Below are positions 1-6,775 of a DNA stretch of 13,089 nt, in pieces. The notes below the pieces were generated by a model that was not told the DNA's origin, made no database searches, and worked only from the letters and a program-made list of their open reading frames with translations. This DNA is from Bacteroidaceae bacterium. GTDB taxonomy: Bacteria > Bacteroidota > Bacteroidia > Bacteroidales > Bacteroidaceae. Position 1 is the first letter of the stretch. Each line of letters starts with the position of its first letter. The position numbers and the translations under genes are program-made. The stretch is taken from assembly GCA_021443285.1 (NCBI GenBank), contig JABUUG010000014.1, positions 28,018 to 41,106 on the forward strand, in the 5' to 3' direction.

Positions 1-1105
1 ACAGCCAGCGGCTCATGTGGTTGCGCGAGATGTGGTAGAGCATCGAGTCGTTTGGAATCTTGAAGATGTTGTCCTGCAGCTCCTTGAGGTTGCTCACGCG
101 CAGTATGGGCTCTCGCGTAACGGGGTTTATGAAGATGAAGTCGCCGAAGCCCATGTGCTCCGCCATCTGCTTGCGGAGCATGACGTTCATCGCCTTCGAG
201 TTCTTGTCGATGGTATGGAAATGTAAGGCCTGGGCTTTTTCTAACGATGCAGTCTCGGAGCTTTGCAGAATAACGGGCAGGTACTCATTGTCCGCTTTCA
301 GCTCTTGCAGCAGCTTTAAGCCCGCCTCGGGGTCAATCTTGCCATCAAGAGGGAAGCGGCAGTCGCTGATTACTCCGATGGTGTTGTCCCTGTGCGCCTT
401 GTACAGTTCCATTGCCTCCTCGTAGTTGCGTGCGAGCACCACCTTCGGACGCCCTCTCATACGCAGGGTGGCGGCATGTGGGTTGAGCGCTTCTGTGGCG
501 AAACGCTGGCTTTGCGCAAGGATGTACTGGTATAGGTTGGGGAGAATGGAGGAGTAGAAGCGTATGCTGTCCTCAACAAGGAGGAGCATCTGCACACCGC
601 CCTCCTTGATGTCGCGCTCCAGGTTCATCTTGTCCTCGATGAGCTTTATGATGGAGAGCAGCAGGTTGGTGTTGCCGAGCCAGCAGAAGACATACTCAAA
701 AATGGAGAGGTCTTCCTTCTCAATGCGGCGGGTGATGCCGTGGGAGAATGGTGTCAGCACGACGCAGGGTATGTGGGGAAAGCGTTCCTTCACCTCGTGG
801 GCAACGGTGAAGGCGTCGTTGTCGGCATTACCGGGCATACAAATCACGAGGTCGATGTTTGTACCCCTGATTACTTCTGTCGCCTCTTCCGTTGTGCTGA
901 CCTGTGTGAACGATGGCGGGTAGCGCAGTCCGAGTGCGGTGTATTCGTTGAAGATCTTCTCCTCCACACGACCGTCGTCTTCGAGCATGAAGGCGTCGTA
1001 TGGGTTGGCGATTATAAGGACGTTGAAGATGCGGCGTGCCATAAGATTGACAAACGACACATCTTTCAGATAAAACTCGTTTGTTTCAGCCCAGTTTCTT
1101 TTCAT
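1..1105 (-). CDS. Receiver-domain protein, N-terminal part of a probable PEP-synthase-like enzyme (partial)
   Basis: The open frame runs from an ATG at 1105 (an in-frame TAA directly precedes it) off the window edge, giving 368 residues without a stop. Two response-regulator receiver-like units are visible. The first, about residues 27-160, has VLIIANPYD, then DLVICMPG and VVLTPFSHG, and lacks clear phosphorylation residues. The second, about 172-310, has LLLVEDS (177-180), an acceptor-type Asp at 248 in VISDCRFPLDG and a Lys near 301, so it looks phosphorylatable. From memory of the family, such tandem receivers occur at the N-terminus of large Bacteroidales proteins annotated as PEP synthase or PEP/pyruvate-binding. 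The catalytic part would lie beyond base 1, so the enzyme name is an inference. Repeat copy A separates it from the upstream RING-FHA gene. I see no promoter of its own in the gap. Confidence 0.72.
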   Translation of the reverse strand, partial: MKRNWAETNEFYLKDVSFVNLMARRIFNVLIIANPYDAFMLEDDGRVEEKIFNEYTALGLRYPPSFTQVSTTEEATEVIRGTNIDLVICMPGNADNDAFTVAHEVKERFPHIPCVVLTPFSHGITRRIEKEDLSIFEYVFCWLGNTNLLLSIIKLIEDKMNLERDIKEGGVQMLLLVEDSIRFYSSILPNLYQYILAQSQRFATEALNPHAATLRMRGRPKVVLARNYEEAMELYKAHRDNTIGVISDCRFPLDGKIDPEAGLKLLQELKADNEYLPVILQSSETASLEKAQALHFHTIDKNSKAMNVMLRKQMAEHMGFGDFIFINPVTREPILRVSNLKELQDNIFKIPNDSMLYHISRNHMSRWL

Positions 1106-1121
1106 TTATGGTTGGTGTGTT

Positions 1122-1247
1122 AATTGGAAGTTAAAGGAGTTAAAGAAGTTAAGGGAGTTAAAGACATATGTTTTATTCTCTGATAGCTACACGAATACAA
1201 GCTTCATACTATAATGTCTTTAACTCCTCTAACTTCCTTGACTCCCT
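1122..1247. repeat. Dispersed stem-loop repeat, copy A
   Basis: Arms made of 9-bp units close to GTTAAAGGA (1130-1165) and their complement (1217-1247) flank a core at 1163-1218 that starts GACATATG and ends TAATGTC. The core has the same 56-bp length and orientation as copy C (12987-13042), with shared blocks TTCTC, GATA, CTA, ACAA and CATA. It fills the space between the RING-FHA gene and the receiver-domain gene. The arms can fold into one long hairpin. No coding capacity is seen. Confidence 0.8.
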
Positions 1248-1257
1248 AAAGAATTTG

Positions 1258-3612
1258 CTACATGTCTTTTTCGATGTATGTGAACTTCGTGCGCCCTATG
1301 GTGAAGCTTGCTCCGTGGGTCAGTGTCACGGGGGTGTCGTGTTTCAGTTCGCTTCCGTTGAATGTCATGCCCGGCTCCAAGGCGGTCAGCATCAGCTTGT
1401 TCCGGTGGTTTTTCGATATTCTTGCCATGAGTGGCTCTATGGGCGACTCTGTGTCCCAGTTTATCTGCAGGTCGCAGTCGATGGAACGGCCGAGCGTGAT
1501 GAACGACCGCTCGTTTGTGCGCAGGAGCTTGAATATAGCTATGTCCATCTCCTTCGTCTGTCCCGTAACGTGGAGGTAGTAGCAGGCGGAGAGGCGTTTC
1601 GGCGTGGCGAAGGTCAGTCCGAGTCCTATGATATACACGCAGCAGGATATCAGGTTGAGGTCAAACAGCATGAGTATCCGTGAACTGAGGGCGAAGAGGT
1701 AGATGCAAAGCACTGCCGCTACGGTTGTCATGACGGCGCCCTTGATGATTTTCGCCCGTGAGATATGCATCACGGTGCTGATGCCCCAGATAATCAGGAG
1801 GTTCACCACGAGATATGGTATCCAGTCGAACCAGAAACTGGTGGTGTATATGTTCAGGTATGTGGATATCAGTGCGAAGCCAAAGCTGACGTTGTAGCTG
1901 ATGAATCCGAATAAGACAAGGTGGGTTATGAGGAAGAACATGTTTCTGGATGCGAGTGGCTTTTCGGCAAGCATGAGGTGGAGATAGCAGACAAGAGTCA
2001 TTACCTGCCATGCCAGAAAATCGGGCATGCTGAAACATTTCCCGGCGTATGTGTTAAGGAAGAATATGTCTTTCGGGTTGTCGAGTGAAAGGTCGAACAT
2101 TCTGCAGACGATGGCATAGATAAAAGTGTCGTCTTTATCCCTGAAGATGCAGTAGAGAGTGAATGCTACAAGTGCGGCGAGAAGGCCGGCTATGATCCAC
2201 GTCATCAGGTATGAGGCGTTCTTAGGGTCGAAGATGTTGCGGCGGTTGTAGTAGTGGCTGCTCTGGTGGTTGTGGTATCCGTGTTCCGGGCATTTGCATC
2301 CGTTCTCCTCCCAGCAGTCGAGGTGCATCTGGTGCTTGCAGTTCGCCACGATGGTGTCGCCTTGCTTGAACTCATCCTTGCAGTAGCAGCATCTTTCTGC
2401 GACGAGGTTTCCCCCCGCCGACATGTTGGGGCCGGTGTATGTATATACGTTTTGCTTGTACCACAGCATGTATTTTATGTATGGTATGACAAACTGCATC
2501 ATGATATACACGATGAGTATCACTGTCAGGATGAAGATGAAGTTCGCCTTCGTCTTTTCCCACAAGCTTTTTACGTTTACTACTATCGGGCGATAGACTG
2601 TGCCAAGGGAGTAGGTGGTTTCTCCGGAGGCGATGATGCTGTCGTTGTATGTGATGTCGAGCTTGAGATTTCTGTCTATGCCGGCGTATCTCTTACCGTC
2701 AGGATTCTCACAATACAGGATGTAGTCAGGGTCGCTTTCTTTTAGATTGGTGATGAACGACGTGATGCGCGAATTCTCCAGACTGTCAAGATATATGCCT
2801 TTGGTTTTTTCCGTCAGAGCCTTCATCAGCACCTCTGTCTCCTCTATTTCCTCGTCTGGCACATTGCCCATGTCTATGTATGAAATGACAGGCAGCGGTT
2901 CGTCGGACTCAAGGAGCTCTATGAGCTGGTCTTCATCGGAGATATGGTCGGGGTCAAGGCTTTCGTCCGTCTCATCATTGTAGATTCTGCCGTCGGAGAA
3001 TACGAGCAGGCGTGAATTGCCGCGCATGTTTTCCGGTATTGTGGAGACGGTGTTCGTGACAGCCTTTATAAGGCTCTTGCGTTCGCTGCCTGTTGAGACG
3101 AGGTCTTTGTGTATGTGTGAGGCCTTTATGGACAGCGGGGGCATTGTGGTGTTGCCGTTGAATGTGGCGAGATAGGCATTCTTGCCAAAGACATCCGAGC
3201 ACCGGTCTGCAAGTATTGAGATCTTTTCGAGGCTCTGCTGTTCAAGAGTAAGGTCAACGAGAAGAATAAGGCGTTCGCCTGACTTCTGGATGGAGTCTCT
3301 GAGAACGAAGTCGTATGAAAGTATTTGGGGATCATCGATTGTGCTGAATGTCAGTGCTCCTATTCGGTTTTCTGTCATCAGGAGTCTTATTTTGTCTTTC
3401 TTTGAGACAGAAAGCAGCAATGGGTCGAGATCTCCGCCAATCTTCACTCCAACGTTGAAGTGCTTGTAGTCGTTGTCTTTGAATTCCGGCTCAAATATCT
3501 TTATGTTTTGTTCCTCTCCGAGCAGAGCGGAGAGTTCCGATTCCATGTCATCGCAGGCGACGAATGTGGCTGCCGCAAAGATTGCAAGAAATATTCTGAA
3601 CATTAATTTCAT
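1258..3612 (-). CDS. Membrane RING-H2-like E3 candidate with lipobox, vWA and FHA domains
   Basis: I chose the ATG at 3612 because the frame upstream (to 3711) is only repeat sequence, while this start gives a signal sequence with a lipobox (FVAC, Cys20). The protein has 784 residues. Domains in order: vWA-like, about 114-287, with a MIDAS-like DLTLE (Asp120) and FSDG (Asp207); TM1, about 356-378; RING-H2-like zinc site, C408-x2-C411-x13-C425-x-H427-x2-H430-x2-C433, closing with C439/C441 and H444; six further membrane segments, about 468-670; FHA, about 704-782, with GR (708-709), S733, H736 and NG (752-753). Counting segments places the vWA outside and both RING and FHA in the cytoplasm. 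RING domains recruit charged E2s and FHA domains bind phosphothreonine. With a Ubl and an E2 in the same operon, a membrane E3 role is the natural inference. A purely structural T6SS anchor remains possible. Confidence 0.82.
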   Translation of the reverse strand: MKLMFRIFLAIFAAATFVACDDMESELSALLGEEQNIKIFEPEFKDNDYKHFNVGVKIGGDLDPLLLSVSKKDKIRLLMTENRIGALTFSTIDDPQILSYDFVLRDSIQKSGERLILLVDLTLEQQSLEKISILADRCSDVFGKNAYLATFNGNTTMPPLSIKASHIHKDLVSTGSERKSLIKAVTNTVSTIPENMRGNSRLLVFSDGRIYNDETDESLDPDHISDEDQLIELLESDEPLPVISYIDMGNVPDEEIEETEVLMKALTEKTKGIYLDSLENSRITSFITNLKESDPDYILYCENPDGKRYAGIDRNLKLDITYNDSIIASGETTYSLGTVYRPIVVNVKSLWEKTKANFIFILTVILIVYIMMQFVIPYIKYMLWYKQNVYTYTGPNMSAGGNLVAERCCYCKDEFKQGDTIVANCKHQMHLDCWEENGCKCPEHGYHNHQSSHYYNRRNIFDPKNASYLMTWIIAGLLAALVAFTLYCIFRDKDDTFIYAIVCRMFDLSLDNPKDIFFLNTYAGKCFSMPDFLAWQVMTLVCYLHLMLAEKPLASRNMFFLITHLVLFGFISYNVSFGFALISTYLNIYTTSFWFDWIPYLVVNLLIIWGISTVMHISRAKIIKGAVMTTVAAVLCIYLFALSSRILMLFDLNLISCCVYIIGLGLTFATPKRLSACYYLHVTGQTKEMDIAIFKLLRTNERSFITLGRSIDCDLQINWDTESPIEPLMARISKNHRNKLMLTALEPGMTFNGSELKHDTPVTLTHGASFTIGRTKFTYIEKDM

Positions 3613-3639
3613 GGAGTGAAGATTATGGGTGGGTTCTGT

Positions 3640-3812
3640 AAATTGGAAGTTATAGGAAGTTAAGGGACATTTTCTTTTTGGAGTTAAGGAAGTTAAGGGA
3701 GTTAAAGACATTACCTGTTGGGGGTTGTTCAGTTAGTCATCAGATAAAAAGTCATTTGTCTTTAACTCCTTTTAACTCCCTTAACTCCTTTAACTCCTTT
3801 AACTTCCCAATT
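3640..3812. repeat. Dispersed stem-loop repeat, copy B (inverted)
   Basis: It begins AATTGGAAGTTATAGG and ends CTTTAACTTCCCAATT, so the ends are inverted repeats. The arms consist of 9-bp GTTAAGGGA-like units. The core at 3707-3760 (54 bp), read on the minus strand, starts GACAAATG and ends GGTAATGTC, matching copy C, so this copy lies in the opposite orientation to A and C. It occupies most of the 208-bp gap between the coiled-coil anchor gene and the RING gene, the widest gap in the downstream half of the operon. Confidence 0.82.
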
Positions 3813-3820
3813 ATTAGAAG

Positions 3821-4654
3821 TTAGATCGTTGGGATGTCGTTGTTGTTCTGTTTTACCATATCCTGGTATTTCTTCATGGCATTCTTGGCGTCCTTGGCAG
3901 CCTTGAATTTTGTTATCATCATGTTGAAGAACATGAGTATCATTGCCACTGCTCCCAGCCCAATCAGGTAGTTCTTGGCGCGGTCGATGAATGGCTGGTA
4001 TGCAAGTTCCTGTATCTGTTTTGAGATTGCTGAAACCTTTATGTATGTATTCTCCGCTTTTGCGAATTTCTCCTTCAGTGCGGGAAACTGCTCTGCGCCC
4101 TGCTTGGCAGTGTTGTAGTACTGCGTGAGTTCCTCAAAGTGAAGCTTCTCTGACGCTTTAAGCTGTTCCAGCTGCGGTGTGCCTTTCTTGTGGAGGGAGA
4201 GTATCTGTGCCTTTTTGTAGAGGGAGCGGTATGCCGCCTCCTCGCCGTCGAGCTTTTTGAAGATGTTGTTCACGGCGTCTTTTGCGCTTGCTGTCTGCTT
4301 CTGCTTTTCTATGGCGTCCTTGAACTGCTGTGTCAGTGCGGGGAACTCTGTCAGCAGGTTCAGTATCTCTGTCTGGTCTTCGGTGATGAACGGCTTGTTC
4401 ATCTCCACTGTCATGTCCCATTTCTGCTGGTAGAAGCTGATGTTCTGCTCTGCCGACTCCATGCGCCTTTCGGACATGTAGGGGACAGACGACACCAGTT
4501 CGGACACATTGTTGAACAGCGAGTCGAGCAAGGTGAGTATCTCCTGCTGTTTCTTCACGGTGTCAACGGGTGCGGCGTTTTGCCCACCGGCACTCTGCCC
4601 GCTGGCGTTCAGACCGGCAAGAAATATTATGGCGATAAGCAGCAGCCGTCTCAT
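3821..4654 (-). CDS. Secreted coiled-coil protein with C-terminal membrane anchor, unknown family
   Basis: This 277-residue protein is not a family I recognise. It has a signal peptide (about 1-19, ending ASGQ), then a long charged, helix-rich region (about 35-225) with leucine-rich heptad-like stretches that should form coiled coil, a single membrane segment (about 229-248) and a short basic cytoplasmic tail (249-277). It contains no cysteine. The predicted topology is periplasmic stalk with the tail inside. Its ATG overlaps the TGA of the upstream gene as ATGA, which suggests translational coupling and possibly a complex with that periplasmic protein. Type VI systems of Bacteroidetes use their own membrane proteins (TssN-TssR) instead of TssJLM, so a membrane-complex role is plausible, but I cannot assign it to one of those families from sequence alone. 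Confidence 0.85.
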   Translation of the reverse strand: MRRLLLIAIIFLAGLNASGQSAGGQNAAPVDTVKKQQEILTLLDSLFNNVSELVSSVPYMSERRMESAEQNISFYQQKWDMTVEMNKPFITEDQTEILNLLTEFPALTQQFKDAIEKQKQTASAKDAVNNIFKKLDGEEAAYRSLYKKAQILSLHKKGTPQLEQLKASEKLHFEELTQYYNTAKQGAEQFPALKEKFAKAENTYIKVSAISKQIQELAYQPFIDRAKNYLIGLGAVAMILMFFNMMITKFKAAKDAKNAMKKYQDMVKQNNNDIPTI

Positions 4655-5871
4655 TTCTCCATGTATTTGTTAAGTGAGTTAACAGCCTTGTGGAAGAGGT
4701 CTCTGGTTTTCTTTTCTGACGATGTCAGCACTCTCGACTTCTTCAGCATGTCGTTTCCGTCGGCAATGGCCATGCGCGCCACCTTCATCAGGTCTGCCTT
4801 CTCGTATGGGTCGGTAGTGGTAACGAGGCGCACCTTGGTGCCGTCCATGCTGCGTATCAGCTTGAGCATGCTCGGTATGTCGAGTGGCGGTTTGCCCGCA
4901 TTCTCCTTGGCCTCTATCTCCGCCGGTGTCGGTGGCGGTGCCACATAGACGCATTCCATCTTGTTCATTGCGTCGAGTATGGCGTTGTATTCGCCGTAGG
5001 CTGCAAGCAGGTCTGAGCAGATGTGCCACAGCGGCTGGAGCTTCCTTTTGGCGAGCACTCTTCCCTGCACCTCGTTGAACATGTCTGCGCCGCCTTTCGA
5101 CGGTTGCTTGTTGAAGTTCTGCTGCATCGTGGCGAGCAGTGTGGAGTCTTTCCTCAGCTCAGCCAGCTCATTCCTCATTATGTTCACTGTGTCCTTGTAG
5201 AGGAAGCAGGTGTCGCGCTGCACGGTGATGCGGTATTTCTGGTCGGAACGCACCATAAGCAGGTTCTGTACCTGCATACCCAGTATCCTGCGCTTGTTGC
5301 GCTGCATGCCCAGAATATCGCCGAGCTGCATGAACACGTCCTCGTGTATGTCCTTTATGGTGAAGCGCTGCTCTATGGAGTCGTTCTCCATGTTCTGTAT
5401 GGGCTGCTGCACGGGGAACATACCGTAGCCCGTAACCCATGGCGTGAAGCTGTAGCCGTCGCGCGGTGTGGGTATCAGTTCGCGGAAGTCCTTCTTCATG
5501 CGGTAGTAGGTGTCCAGGTCGTAGCTTACGGGGTAGGGCATACGCTTGGGGTTGAACAGCCTTATCCACAGTGCGCCCTTGGCGATGTGCTTGTAGCGCA
5601 CGGGGGCGGTAAATCCGAGAATGCTGCCCTCTGCGTCGGGCTTCTTCACGAGTCTCACCACCACATTGTTGTCGGCGTCGGAGAACATCACCTTCAGTGT
5701 AGCCTTGAGTTCAGGGGTGCCGCCGAGGCTTATGTCCTCTGTGTATATGAGGGTGTCGCCGATGGTTATGTCCTTCGTCACCGACGGTGCCTGCGCATGG
5801 CCTGACAGCGATAGCAGGGATATGCCGGCGACAATCAGCAGCAGTGTTTTCAGATATATTCTTTTCGCCAT
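4651..5871 (-). CDS. Periplasmic protein of unknown function in the T6SS/Ubl operon
   Basis: The 406-residue product starts with a clear signal peptide (1-27, cut after AQA) and has no other membrane segment, so it should be periplasmic. The first half is beta-rich with many aromatic residues (about 35-220). The second half is helical and charged (about 225-300 and 335-406), with a proline-rich linker near 311-331 (VAPPPTPAE). Cysteines are at 222, 285 and 307. I do not recognise the family. It starts 16 bp after the E2 stop and overlaps the next gene by 4 bp, so it is tightly linked to the Ubl/E2 pair although it acts on the other side of the membrane. I infer a part of the envelope-spanning portion of the machine. 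Nothing in it looks enzymatic. Confidence 0.85.
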   Translation of the reverse strand: MAKRIYLKTLLLIVAGISLLSLSGHAQAPSVTKDITIGDTLIYTEDISLGGTPELKATLKVMFSDADNNVVVRLVKKPDAEGSILGFTAPVRYKHIAKGALWIRLFNPKRMPYPVSYDLDTYYRMKKDFRELIPTPRDGYSFTPWVTGYGMFPVQQPIQNMENDSIEQRFTIKDIHEDVFMQLGDILGMQRNKRRILGMQVQNLLMVRSDQKYRITVQRDTCFLYKDTVNIMRNELAELRKDSTLLATMQQNFNKQPSKGGADMFNEVQGRVLAKRKLQPLWHICSDLLAAYGEYNAILDAMNKMECVYVAPPPTPAEIEAKENAGKPPLDIPSMLKLIRSMDGTKVRLVTTTDPYEKADLMKVARMAIADGNDMLKKSRVLTSSEKKTRDLFHKAVNSLNKYMEK

Positions 5872-5887
5872 TTCTTTGGTTGTTGTG

Positions 5888-6406
5888 TCAGTATCCGTTG
5901 TTTAGGAACCATTGTGCCACTTTCAGGTCTTCCGGATACGGAGGTTCGTTTTTTGCGTGGTACAGGCTGTAGTTTAGGTATTGCCTTATCCTGTCAACAG
6001 CCCATGCCAAGGATGCGTAGCTGTCGGGGAAGTTCATGCACACATACCCGGCAAAGGCGCCGAAGTAGCGGATGTTGGGGTGCCAGGGGTGTGCTATGGG
6101 GCGGTGGCTCTCGTCGTGGACAAGGAAGTTGAACTGCGGCATGGCGTCTATGCAGGGGTAGGATGGCGGGATGTCTATGGTCATCAGGAACCTGTCGGCA
6201 TAGACGGGCTTGCATACTGCCCCTTCCTCGTTCAGGTGTTCTATGTCGGTTACCCCGCACATCGCCCTTATGTTGTATATGATAAGGTATCGTGTGGGGA
6301 TGCCGCCCTCTTCTGCAAGCACCTGCATCTCTATCTGCTCTCGTGCGGAGACCAGAGTGCGCAGCTGGGTGTATTCGTTGTTTAGCCGTCTCAGTCTTGG
6401 GGTCAT
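5888..6406 (-). CDS. E2-like ubiquitin-conjugating enzyme homolog
   Basis: The 172-residue protein follows the E2 (UBC) fold order. A helix lies at 1-30. Strands follow with a Pro-Tyr-Pro turn (MTIDIPPSYP, 75-84), like the FxxxFPxxYP of eukaryotic E2s. Next come HPN at 109-111 and GYVCMNF with Cys123 in the catalytic position. The C-terminal helices include a NEPPYPED segment (153-160), comparable to the PNPxxPL stretch after the active site. The spacing from His109 to Cys123 is 14 residues, four more than in typical E2s. E2 enzymes carry the Ubl as a thioester on this Cys, and the HPN Asn supports isopeptide formation. The product has no signal peptide, so it is cytoplasmic. It starts 24 bp after the ubiquitin-like gene. 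An inactive E2 variant is less likely because both HPN and Cys are kept. Confidence 0.85.
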   Translation of the reverse strand: MTPRLRRLNNEYTQLRTLVSAREQIEMQVLAEEGGIPTRYLIIYNIRAMCGVTDIEHLNEEGAVCKPVYADRFLMTIDIPPSYPCIDAMPQFNFLVHDESHRPIAHPWHPNIRYFGAFAGYVCMNFPDSYASLAWAVDRIRQYLNYSLYHAKNEPPYPEDLKVAQWFLNNGY

Positions 6407-6430
6407 CGGTCAGCCTGACGGGGTGTTTCC

Positions 6431-6751
6431 TTATCCCGGGAACGGGTCCGGCACTACGAATACGGTGTCGCCGTTCTGCACGTTGTAGTCCCTGAGGTTC
6501 TGGTCTTCGTGTCCGATGCGCGGACGCAGCACGCGCAGCTCGTTTATCATCGTGTCCTCCTTGCCGAAGAAGTAGTCCATCGGTGCGCCCGTCTTGTCAA
6601 CGGAAGGGAAGTCGAATATCACTCTGCCGTCCTTGCCTACGGCGTGCTTGAGGTTCTGCATCAGCGTGCTGAGCGGAGCGTCGGGGTTCTGTACGCGGAA
6701 CTTTATGGTACGGTCCTTATACACTATGTTAAGGAAGAATTCTTCGTCCAT
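6431..6751 (-). CDS. Ubiquitin-like beta-grasp protein with native C-terminal glycine
   Basis: The protein has 106 residues. It starts with a beta hairpin (FFLNIVYKDRTIKFRV, 5-20), then a helix (27-38) and further strands. Its region 86-100, LRDYNVQNGDTVFVV, aligns without gaps to ubiquitin LSDYNIQKESTLHLV with seven of fifteen residues identical. The chain ends PDPFPG, so the last residue is a free glycine and no maturation peptidase would be needed before activation. An insertion at about 48-80 separates the middle strands and makes it longer than ubiquitin (76). It begins 24 bp after the tssF stop and is followed by the E2 gene, a classic partner pairing. Ubls of type VII secretion (YukD/EsaB) work without conjugation, so a structural role is the alternative. 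The terminal Gly and the E2/RING neighbours favour conjugation. Confidence 0.82.
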   Translation of the reverse strand: MDEEFFLNIVYKDRTIKFRVQNPDAPLSTLMQNLKHAVGKDGRVIFDFPSVDKTGAPMDYFFGKEDTMINELRVLRPRIGHEDQNLRDYNVQNGDTVFVVPDPFPG

Positions 6752-6775
6752 CGTTATGTTTTTTTTTCAGGAATG

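Noticed and set aside
1168..1683. Plus-strand open frame starting in repeat copy A
   Set aside because: It starts in repeat sequence and then runs antisense to the FHA end of the RING protein. No supporting leader or domain.
3613..3711. 33-residue N-terminal extension of the RING-FHA protein
   Set aside because: These codons come from repeat copy B and would hide the lipobox signal sequence. The ATG at 3612 is the sensible start.
4190..4948. Plus-strand open frame of 252 residues rich in Leu, Val and Cys
   Set aside because: It is antisense to the coiled-coil anchor and periplasmic protein genes, which have signal peptides and a coupled ATGA junction. It is a shadow.
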